Positions 1-4,343 of a stretch of DNA of 5,162 bases are shown in pieces (position 1 is the stretch's first letter; each line of letters starts with the position of its first letter). Source of the DNA: JAZGER01 sp036480335 (lineage in GTDB: Bacteria; Pseudomonadota; Gammaproteobacteria; DSM-19610). Under the pieces are notes generated by a model that had not been told where the DNA came from, searched no databases, and saw only the letters and a program-made list of their open reading frames with translations. The DNA lies in assembly GCA_036480335.1 (NCBI GenBank), contig JAZGGH010000134.1, forward strand, positions 1 through 5,162, written 5' to 3'. The position numbers and the translations under genes were made by a program.

Positions 1-599
1 TTTACCGAATGGTGCGCAGCAGCGGAGTGGTGGATGACCCTAAAACAACAACTGGAAAAGTAGTTTCCAAGCCAGTAATCCAACTCGTCGAATCAACAGC
101 GCGTATTCCACTGATCAAGGGCGCCCATATGTATCTGCAATACCGGATTTGGCCGTTACCGGATCAGCCTGCCTACATTGATCTCAGGCGGGTATTGAAA
201 CATCCTGAAATGACGCTGCCAGACGGGTCTACGACGACTGGCTCTGACTTTAAGGTCAAACGAAAAGTCAGCAGTAACCACGTCATTGTTTATACAGGCT
301 ACGGCTTCGATGAGGATTACGAACTGGTCGAAGGTGACTGGGTATTTGAGATTTGGCTCGAAGACAAAAAACTGATCGAACAAAAATTCACAACTTACTG
401 GCCCAGCAAAGAAGAAATTACCGCGCTGAGACCCGTACTGGATCTGGGCAATAAAGTATTAACCAAAATGGAGTCCCCTAACAACCCTAATCCCAGGCTA
501 AACTGGCCCAGGGTAATCGTCGATAAAGACAACCCAGAGGCACCACCTGGCGTAACGGAAGCCATACGGGAAATGAAAAAACCCGTCATGCAACCTTGA
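1..599 (+). CDS. DUF3859 domain-containing protein, 5'-truncated by window edge
   Basis: This is the 3' part of a gene. The frame is open to the left edge (first complete codon at 3) and ends at TGA 597-599. An ATG at 9 exists, but it has no ribosome binding site, and the residues just before it (Tyr-Arg) run smoothly into the conserved domain. The true start and any signal peptide therefore probably lie upstream. Counting from the Met at 9, the DUF3859-like core covers about residues 8-130: a VVDDP..TTGK stretch, HPEMTLPDG at 65-73, TGYGFDEDYELVEGDW at 96-111, then FEIW and a closing EQKFTTY strand. The alternating hydrophobic pattern suggests a beta-sandwich. A Pro/Asn-rich tail of about 65 residues follows without a recognised domain. 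The family has no established function; members are often exported, but that cannot be checked here. No terminator was recognised after the stop. The family call rests on remembered motif pattern. Confidence 0.75.
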   Translation, partial: YRMVRSSGVVDDPKTTTGKVVSKPVIQLVESTARIPLIKGAHMYLQYRIWPLPDQPAYIDLRRVLKHPEMTLPDGSTTTGSDFKVKRKVSSNHVIVYTGYGFDEDYELVEGDWVFEIWLEDKKLIEQKFTTYWPSKEEITALRPVLDLGNKVLTKMESPNNPNPRLNWPRVIVDKDNPEAPPGVTEAIREMKKPVMQP

Positions 600-700
600 T
601 TAATCTCCCGTTTAAATGCCCTCTCTGTTAAGAAGATCATTTTCGAAAAGATATATTGTCTATACGATATGATAGAGACGACCAGCTTAACACTTAATTT

Positions 701-717
701 CTGTAATTTAATTACAG
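701..717. promoter_or_regulatory. Inverted repeat, possible enhancer-binding site 1
   Basis: CTGTAATTTAATTACAG is a perfect 8-bp inverted repeat around one central base. It lies about 185 bp upstream of the start site predicted from the sigma-54 promoter, within the usual distance for enhancer sites bound by NtrC-type activators. A further TGTAAT half-site follows at 720-725. The dyad is seen directly; its role as an enhancer is inference. Confidence 0.45.
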
Positions 718-743
718 TGTGTAATACCTTCACACGCTAAATA

Positions 744-753
744 TGTAATTACA
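744..753. promoter_or_regulatory. TGTAATTACA palindrome, possible enhancer-binding site 2
   Basis: A perfect 10-bp palindrome sharing the TGTAAT half-site with the dyad at 701-717. The two centres are about 40 bp apart, and this one sits about 145 bp before the predicted start site. A+T-rich palindromes occur by chance, so the case depends on the pairing with the first dyad and on the promoter type. Confidence 0.4.
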
Positions 754-867
754 CTTAGCTTATACAATCCAGCCTCTACAGAACGATATAGACGACGTTC
801 TTTACATTCGACACCGGCAAATCTTTTCTCCTCCTTATAAACAGCTATATAAAGCGAATGAACCTTG

Positions 868-883
868 TGGCATAAGGCTTGCA
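868..883 (+). promoter_or_regulatory. Sigma-54 (RpoN) -24/-12 promoter
   Basis: TGGCATAAGGCTTGCA matches the RpoN consensus TGGCACR-N4-TTGCW at every defined position except one (T for C at position 6). The invariant GG (869-870) and GC (881-882) have exactly ten bases between them, the required spacing. Transcription would start near 894 and run toward the exported-protein gene at 1148, leaving a leader of about 250 nt. RpoN promoters need an AAA+ activator bound upstream, which fits the dyads at 701-753. Confidence 0.75.
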
Positions 884-1015
884 GCTATTCTATTGCAAAA
901 TTAATTCAGAAAATGCGGTATAGCAATTGTATTCGATTTAATAAGGCTGATGTCTTAAGCCTGTCCGCATCCTGACCATTCCATACACAAGTGATACGTG
1001 TAATCGGTAACTGGC

Positions 1016-1040
1016 TTGCCAACTTGGCAAATTAATTTTT
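1016..1040 (+). promoter_or_regulatory. Leader dyad with T-tract, possible weak attenuator
   Basis: TTGCCAA, C, TTGGCAA (1016-1030) is a perfect 7-bp inverted repeat. In RNA the realistic fold is TTGCC/GGCAA with a 5-nt loop. It is followed by ATTAATTTTT and further T residues, so it has the outline of a short intrinsic terminator in the leader. The stem is only 5 bp, so termination would be inefficient. A protein-binding operator is the alternative reading. Confidence 0.3.
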
Positions 1041-1060
1041 TCTGGAAGCCGTATAGAAGG

Positions 1061-1081
1061 ATCTGGGGCCATATCCCCGAT
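1061..1081 (+). promoter_or_regulatory. Leader hairpin, GGGG/CCCC stem
   Basis: ATC and GGGG pair with CCCC and GAT around a CCATAT loop, with one bulged T on the 5' side. It lies in the putative leader, about 55 nt before the ribosome binding site, and directly abuts the next dyad, so the two could stack. It matches no riboswitch class I recognise. Confidence 0.3.
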
Positions 1082-1098
1082 TTAATGATCATCATTAA
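1082..1098. promoter_or_regulatory. 17-bp dyad TTAATGAT-C-ATCATTAA
   Basis: A perfect 8-bp inverted repeat with one central base, 50 bp before the start codon at 1148. As DNA it has the form of a dimer operator; as RNA it would be a weak A+U hairpin. The sequence does not decide between these. Confidence 0.35.
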
Positions 1099-1147
1099 GC
1101 CTTTTCTGTTAAGCGATAAACTAATTAAATCAATGAGGAGTGTAATA

Positions 1148-1879
1148 ATGAAAAATTTTTCTCTGCCTGTAAAAGCAGTCGCAGGTCTTGCCTTGGGGTT
1201 TCTGTTGTCAGGAACAGCCCTGGCCAGTTTCAACCCGGTTTTACGGGCTAATCTGGATCGATTTGACCCGACTGCAAACAGTAACAGTGGCCACACGGTT
1301 ATTGCCGAATGTGGTGGCGCTTTCGACGGTAGTGATTTCCATGGTCAAAGACCTGCAAAAGCAAAGCTTAAAACCTATCAGTCAGGTGACATGACCTGGG
1401 TTAGAATTGTCTTGAGAAATGGCAAGCCGAACACGTTATATACTGTGTGGTTGCGAGTCAAAGGTAATGATCAGGATGGTAATGCCTTCGGCGGTAGTCC
1501 GCTTAGCGGGGGTGGTGCTACACCACTGGCTGCCGGGTCAGCGCTGGATCAACTGACGGCTGACTGGATCGGTGCGGGCAGTGCAAACCCGGCAAATGGT
1601 TTTATGACGAATGGTCACGGCAGAGGCGTATTCAGCACAACGTTGAATTTTCCATTGCATGGCGGAACCTACCCTTTTAACGAAATCTCTGCAGCCTCGC
1701 TCACAGATATACGGGTTAACAAGAATGCAGCTGCACTGGCGACGCCAACGGCAATCGTTGATCCAGACAACACTGGAGTCAGCGGGCCGTTCATGATACG
1801 CGTTGTCTCGCATTGCCAGGACGGTCTAGGTCACGGCTTATCCCCAGCCAATCGTGAAACCTGGTTTGATTTTCATTAA
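1148..1879 (+). CDS. Exported protein of unknown function, two cysteines
   Basis: A 243-residue protein beginning at the ATG at 1148, chosen because GAGGAG (1135-1140) lies 7 bases upstream and a classical signal peptide follows at once. The frame is open further up to an ATG at 1016, but that extension has no ribosome site and would bury the signal. Residues 1-26 are a Sec signal (Lys2, Lys9, hydrophobic core, ALA cleavage before Ser27). The mature part is Gly/Asn/Ala rich with strand-like segments (MTWVRIVLR 82-90, NTLYTVWLRV 95-104), a GHGRGVF stretch at 156-162, and an ETWFDFH C-terminus. Its only two cysteines, Cys55 and Cys223, lie near the two ends and could form a disulfide in the periplasm or outside. 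I recognise no named domain and see no PEP-CTERM tail, lipobox or transmembrane anchor, so it is probably periplasmic or secreted. It is the first gene after the sigma-54 promoter and probably shares a transcript with the CHRD gene 98 bases downstream. Confidence 0.85.
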   Translation: MKNFSLPVKAVAGLALGFLLSGTALASFNPVLRANLDRFDPTANSNSGHTVIAECGGAFDGSDFHGQRPAKAKLKTYQSGDMTWVRIVLRNGKPNTLYTVWLRVKGNDQDGNAFGGSPLSGGGATPLAAGSALDQLTADWIGAGSANPANGFMTNGHGRGVFSTTLNFPLHGGTYPFNEISAASLTDIRVNKNAAALATPTAIVDPDNTGVSGPFMIRVVSHCQDGLGHGLSPANRETWFDFH

Positions 1880-1904
1880 AGATATGTTGGTGAGGTGAAA
1901 AGCT

Positions 1905-1954
1905 CATTACATGCTACCAGGGCACCGGCCACACCAGGTACCCTGGTAGTAATG
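1905..1954 (+). promoter_or_regulatory. Intercistronic hairpin between the two exported-protein genes
   Basis: CTACCAGGG (1914-1922) pairs perfectly with CCCTGGTAG (1941-1949). Inside, after one C/A mismatch, ACC pairs with GGT around a 10-nt loop. Outside, CATTA (1905-1909) pairs with TAATG (1950-1954) across a 4-nt bulge. No T-run follows, so a simple terminator is unlikely. An mRNA-stabilising or processing element setting the ratio of the two gene products is more plausible. Confidence 0.55.
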
Positions 1955-1977
1955 TCTGTTCACATTAGGAGAAAGAA

Positions 1978-2502
1978 ATGATTCAGGAAAACATTTATTC
2001 AAAAGTTGTACGTTTACTCCTGGCCGCTGTATTGGTATTCCCACTCGCAGCAGGAGCAGCTATTGTTAATCTCTCTGCCACAATCGATGGGGGTCAGGAA
2101 GTGCCTGCAGTAACTAGCCTTGGTTCAGGCGCAGCGTCAATGACATTTGACGACATATCCAATCTATTGAGCTGGAATATAACCTTTAATGGCCTGAGTG
2201 GACCTGCAACTGCTGCACATTTCCATGGTGCAGCACCGGCAGGATCAAATGCAGGTGTCCTGCTTAATATTGGAAATATTAGCGGGCTATTAGACCCGAT
2301 GGTGGGTTCTGCAACGATTACTGCCCCACAAGCAACAGATCTCCTGGCAGGATTATGGTACATCAATATACATACGGCACTAAATCCTGGTGGTGAAATA
2401 CGTGGCCAGGTACAAGTTGTCCCGTTACCTGCGGCTATCTGGTTGTTTGGTTTTGGGATTGTTTCACTGATTGGAGTATCAAGCCGCAGGCATTTGGCCT
2501 AA
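1978..2502 (+). CDS. CHRD domain protein with VPLPA-type PEP-CTERM sorting tail
   Basis: A 174-residue exported protein; AGGAG (1967-1971) sits 6 bases before the ATG. Residues 1-28 form a signal peptide ending AAGAA. The CHRD domain spans about 29-147 and shows the family's marks: GGQEVPAVTSLGSGAA (38-53), HFHGAAPAGSNAGV (81-94) and LWYINIHTALNPGGEIRGQV (126-145). CHRD is a beta-rich domain first described in chordin and common in bacterial surface proteins; its biochemical role in bacteria is not settled. The last 27 residues are a PEP-CTERM signal of the VPLPA form: VPLPAA at 148-153, a hydrophobic helix (WLFGFGIVSLIGV), then Arg-Arg. Such tails are recognised by an exosortase in the inner membrane, which cuts and passes the protein to the envelope or extracellular matrix, often in exopolysaccharide-producing bacteria. 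No exosortase lies in this window. The gene is probably driven by the sigma-54 promoter at 868 through the preceding gene, and transcription ends at the terminator 40 bases downstream. Confidence 0.93.
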   Translation: MIQENIYSKVVRLLLAAVLVFPLAAGAAIVNLSATIDGGQEVPAVTSLGSGAASMTFDDISNLLSWNITFNGLSGPATAAHFHGAAPAGSNAGVLLNIGNISGLLDPMVGSATITAPQATDLLAGLWYINIHTALNPGGEIRGQVQVVPLPAAIWLFGFGIVSLIGVSSRRHLA

Positions 2503-2511
2503 TAATCATAA

Positions 2512-2530
2512 AGTATTCGCGTAGAATACT
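2512..2530. repeat. Short inverted repeat AGTATTC / GAATACT
   Basis: Perfect 7-bp arms (2512-2518 and 2524-2530) around a 5-base loop, just after the CHRD stop codon and 12 bases before the terminator stem. It could cap the mRNA 3' end or be an operator. The AGTAT half resembles half-sites near 3662-3697, possibly by chance. Confidence 0.35.
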
Positions 2531-2542
2531 GAAACGCAGAGA

Positions 2543-2582
2543 ATAAAGCCCAACTAACGGTGCCAAGTTAGTTGGGCTTTAT
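2543..2582 (+). terminator. Strong intrinsic terminator after the CHRD gene
   Basis: ATAAAGCCCAACTAAC (2543-2558) and its exact reverse complement (2567-2582) form a 16-bp perfect stem with an 8-nt GGTGCCAA loop. The 3' arm ends GGGCTTT and is followed by ATGTTT. The symmetric A-run and T-run suggest it could work in both directions. It insulates the exported-protein unit from srkA. Confidence 0.9.
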
Positions 2583-2629
2583 GTTTAAACTAAATAGCTT
2601 TAGCCATAGAAGCGTTGGAAACCTGGCCA

Positions 2630-2664
2630 ATCCGGTTCGTGAATTATTGATATCATGACCGGAT
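2630..2664. promoter_or_regulatory. Inverted repeat flanking the srkA start
   Basis: ATCCGGT (2630-2636) is repeated in inverse as ACCGGAT (2658-2664), the second arm overlapping the first two bases of the srkA ATG. The arms are 21 bases apart, suiting either a dimeric DNA-binding protein or an RNA stem that hides the start codon. Seven-base arms are only modest evidence. Confidence 0.3.
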
Positions 2665-3652
2665 GGATGAAAACAACGCAGCGCATGCTTACCAAAAATT
2701 GACCCCTGACCTGATCCTGAATGCAGTAGAGTCACAGGGTTACCACTGCGATGGCCGGATGCTGGCCCTCAACAGTTATGAGAATCGCGTCTACCAAATT
2801 GGTATTGAAGACGATACACCGGTGATCGTCAAATTCTATCGGCCTGGCCGTTGGAGCCGTGATGCCATTCTTGAAGAACACAGCTTTGCCTGGGAATTGG
2901 CAGAGCAGGAAATTCCGGTCATTGCACCCTTTAAAAACTCCAACGATCAAACACTCAACGATTACAACGAATTTATGTTCGCTGTTTATCCTCGCTCAGG
3001 CGGTCGTTGGCCAGACCTGGATCTTAAAGATGACTGGTTACTCATGGGACGTTTCCTGGGAAGATTACACGCCATCGGTGCAACCAATCATTTCCAGCAC
3101 CGCACTCTGCTGGATGTGAAATCACTCGGTGACGAATCACGAGATTATTTGCTGTCAGGCAATACTATTCCAGATTATCTGACTGAAGCTTACGCCACGC
3201 TCACAAAAGATTTACTCGACATCATAAATTCACGCTTTGCCGCAACCGATTTTGTGGCGCGGATTCGCTTGCACGGTGACTGCCACCCCGGAAATATTTT
3301 ATGGACTGAAACCGGCCCCCACTTCGTCGACCTCGATGATGCCCGCACTGGCCCTGCTATTCAGGATATCTGGATGCTGCTATCCGGCGATACAGATGAC
3401 ATGCGGTATCAACTGGATAACTTTCTGGAGGGTTACGAAACCTTTTATGACTTCGATTACTCAAGCATTCAGCTCATCGAATCACTACGCACCCTTCGTA
3501 TCATGCATTACGCTGCCTGGATCGCCCGGCGCTGGGAAGACCCCGCTTTTCCACTCGCCTTTCCCTGGTTTGATTCGCCGCGCTATTGGGAAGAGCATAT
3601 ACTTTCATTGCGGGAACAGGCAGCCGCATTGGAACAACCACCGATTCGTTAG
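2663..3652 (+). CDS. srkA: Stress response kinase A (SrkA/YihE/RdoA), Ser/Thr protein kinase
   Basis: A 329-residue cytoplasmic kinase, essentially the length of E. coli SrkA (328). The fold is the aminoglycoside-phosphotransferase/choline-kinase-like type: NSYENRVY at 37-44, ATP-site lysine Lys57 in VIVKFYRP, the catalytic loop HGDCHPGN at 204-211 with Asp206, and the metal-binding FVDLDDA at 221-227. The C-terminal RRWEDPAFPLAFPWF segment (289-303) is also characteristic. All expected catalytic residues are present. In E. coli the enzyme phosphorylates proteins, is induced by the Cpx envelope-stress system and protects cells from stress-triggered death. There it precedes dsbA; no dsbA follows here. 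The start at 2663 is the only ATG between an in-frame TGA (2648-2650) and the conserved region, yet it has no Shine-Dalgarno, so initiation may be weak or leaderless-like. No convincing promoter was found in 2583-2662. The gene is preceded by a strong terminator and so is a separate unit. Confidence 0.95.
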   Translation: MDENNAAHAYQKLTPDLILNAVESQGYHCDGRMLALNSYENRVYQIGIEDDTPVIVKFYRPGRWSRDAILEEHSFAWELAEQEIPVIAPFKNSNDQTLNDYNEFMFAVYPRSGGRWPDLDLKDDWLLMGRFLGRLHAIGATNHFQHRTLLDVKSLGDESRDYLLSGNTIPDYLTEAYATLTKDLLDIINSRFAATDFVARIRLHGDCHPGNILWTETGPHFVDLDDARTGPAIQDIWMLLSGDTDDMRYQLDNFLEGYETFYDFDYSSIQLIESLRTLRIMHYAAWIARRWEDPAFPLAFPWFDSPRYWEEHILSLREQAAALEQPPIR

Positions 3653-3661
3653 TAAAACACG

Positions 3662-3697
3662 AGTATGTGTATACTATAGATCAATACTAAACGTATT
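3662..3697. promoter_or_regulatory. Cluster of AGTAT/ATACT half-sites, probable promoter-operator of the small gene pair
   Basis: AGTAT (3662-3666) and ATACT (3671-3675) form an inverted repeat with a 4-base gap. AATAC (3683-3687) and GTATT (3693-3697) form a second with a 5-base gap. TATACT at 3670-3675 is a fair sigma-70 -10 hexamer embedded in the first, although no good -35 is visible. Such an arrangement suits autoregulation by a product of the downstream pair. The repeats are seen; the role is inferred. Confidence 0.4.
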
Positions 3698-3699
3698 AA

Positions 3700-3714
3700 T
3701 GACAAGGACTGTCA
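3700..3714 (+). promoter_or_regulatory. Shine-Dalgarno within a small inverted repeat
   Basis: TGACA, AGGAC, TGTCA: a 5-bp dyad whose loop carries most of the AAGGA ribosome site (3704-3708). The site lies 9 bases before the ATG at 3718. The ATG at 3714 is out of frame and hits a stop after four codons, so 3718 is the start. Whether the hairpin affects translation is unknown. Confidence 0.35.
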
Positions 3715-3717
3715 TGT

Positions 3718-3951
3718 ATGTATTTTGAAATCATTGGACAGATTGAAGCTGTTGAAACCTTTGCTAAAGGAAAAGGCATCCGTGAACAAATACGTTTGCA
3801 GCGAATATACGGAAAAGGCCGATGGAGGAAGAGAAAAGGCCTAGCAAAAATCAAATTACCGGGTGGAATTATCAGGCTGGCTGAAATACACTGGTATGAA
3901 GCCAATGGAATTGGCAAGAAAGAATTCAAGATCAAGCGATATCTGGATTAA
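3718..3951 (+). CDS. Small basic protein of unknown function, first of a tight pair
   Basis: A 77-residue protein with 19 Lys/Arg against 8 Asp/Glu, a net charge near +11. Basic residues cluster at 33-46 (GKGRWRKRKG then AKIK), followed by a hydrophobic PGGIIRLAEIHWYEANGIG stretch at 48-66 and a KIKR end. The pattern suggests a small beta-rich fold able to bind nucleic acid or an acidic partner. There is no signal peptide or membrane segment. I believe similar short proteins occur in other bacteria as uncharacterised neighbours of a second small gene, but I cannot name the family. The next gene starts three bases after this stop and lacks its own ribosome site, so the two are probably translationally coupled. 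Hand-counted G+C is about 40%, against roughly 50-55% in sampled srkA lines, hinting at separate ancestry. A toxin-antitoxin or host-modulating role is possible but unproven. Confidence 0.75.
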   Translation: MYFEIIGQIEAVETFAKGKGIREQIRLQRIYGKGRWRKRKGLAKIKLPGGIIRLAEIHWYEANGIGKKEFKIKRYLD

Positions 3952-3954
3952 GTT

Positions 3955-4191
3955 ATGTCTCAATTTGCACACAAATCTCATCATTTTGTAATCTGTATCA
4001 AGAACGAGGATTACTCCGCCTCGCTAGTTATGCGAAAAATATACGAGGCATTACCTGATACCGATGCAGCAAATAGTAAACAGGTCAGAGTAATCGATGA
4101 ATCAGGTGAGGACTACCTTTACCCTCAGGATTTTTTTATATCTATAGAACTCCCAAAAAATGCTGAGGATGCAATCATTCAAGCGGCATAA
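3955..4191 (+). CDS. Small acidic protein of unknown function, second of the pair
   Basis: A 78-residue cytoplasmic protein with 13 acidic against 7 basic residues, net about -6, which contrasts with its basic upstream neighbour. Recognisable stretches are HFVICIKNEDYSASLVMRKIY (10-30), the acidic VRVIDESGEDYLYP (44-57) and FFISIELPKNAEDAI (60-74). The strand-turn pattern would suit a small barrel. The ATG at 3955 follows the previous stop by three bases. No Shine-Dalgarno is visible, so coupled re-initiation is likely. The opposite charges suggest the two products might bind each other, but no known antitoxin fold (ribbon-helix-helix, AbrB, HTH) is apparent. The stop codon is followed at once by a perfect Shine-Dalgarno with no gene behind it. 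Confidence 0.72.
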   Translation: MSQFAHKSHHFVICIKNEDYSASLVMRKIYEALPDTDAANSKQVRVIDESGEDYLYPQDFFISIELPKNAEDAIIQAA

Positions 4192-4196
4192 GGAGG
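4189..4196 (+). promoter_or_regulatory. Orphan Shine-Dalgarno TAAGGAGG
   Basis: A textbook ribosome site overlaps the stop codon of the preceding gene (TAA 4189-4191). No start codon lies within 5-10 bases; the first ATG is at 4212, inside a repeat-like dyad, and opens only 20 codons. It may be the remnant of a lost third gene. Confidence 0.4.
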
Positions 4197-4210
4197 ACAT
4201 CGAAAGTCCC

Positions 4211-4240
4211 GATGGGCTTCGTACCTTCGCCCATCCTACG
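4211..4240 (-). repeat. Intergenic dyad resembling dispersed GTAGGATGGGC repeats
   Basis: GATGGGC (4211-4217) and GCCCATC (4229-4235) are 7-bp inverted arms around an 11-base centre. Read on the - strand it begins CGTAGGATGGGCGAAG, the form of short extragenic repeats (GTAGGATGGGC...GCCCATC) scattered through many proteobacterial genomes. A competing stem CATCG/CGATG (4198-4202 with 4210-4214) overlaps its left arm. Only one copy lies here, so repeat status rests on resemblance. It could also weakly end the small-gene transcript, but no T-run follows. Confidence 0.5.
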
Positions 4241-4343
4241 CTTGCTTATTCAACACTGGATTACAACAATCTAATCGCCGCTATAGGTAAGTGGGCTGCC
4301 CGAAACTCAACATTAATATAAAATTTCCAAGTAATTACTCAAT

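Larger units (their letters stand above)
600..1147. other. Long intergenic regulatory region
   Basis: About 550 bases carry no convincing gene on either strand. The left part (600-700) is A+T rich, with only a short TTTTCGAAAA palindrome at 640-649, and shows no clear terminator for the preceding gene. The centre holds two TGTAAT dyads and the sigma-54 promoter. The right part is a putative leader of about 250 nt with three dyads. These parts are listed separately. Confidence 0.7.

Noticed and set aside
9..11. ATG at 9 as the true start of the first gene
   Set aside because: No ribosome site is visible and the frame is open to the edge, with residues that fit the conserved domain upstream; the gene is treated as truncated.
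395..733. Minus-strand frame of 112 codons over the end of the first gene
   Set aside because: It lies mostly antisense to a gene with recognisable domain motifs; there is no ribosome site or family resemblance.
671..745. Short frame starting at an ATG near 670 in the upstream region
   Set aside because: Only about 24 codons, no ribosome site, low-complexity product, and it overlaps the dyads.
1016..1147. N-terminal extension of the exported protein from the ATG at 1016
   Set aside because: No Shine-Dalgarno at 1016, whereas the ATG at 1148 has GAGGAG at good spacing and begins a clean signal peptide.
894..1147. Cyclic-di-GMP or other known riboswitch in the leader
   Set aside because: None of the conserved core sequence motifs I know of are present; only simple dyads are visible.
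955..1296. Minus-strand frame of 113 codons across the leader and signal peptide
   Set aside because: It is antisense to the exported-protein start and the sigma-54 leader, and its product shows no recognisable pattern.
3237..3728. Plus-strand frame of 163 codons overlapping the end of srkA
   Set aside because: It is a shifted-frame shadow of the kinase, whose own frame carries all catalytic motifs.
3718..4191. Naming the small pair as a known toxin-antitoxin system
   Set aside because: The architecture fits, but no RelE, HigB, VapC, MazF, RHH, HTH or AbrB motif can be seen, so no family name is justified.
4212..4274. 20-codon frame behind the orphan Shine-Dalgarno
   Set aside because: The spacing of about 15 bases is too long and the frame is made largely of the repeat-like dyad.
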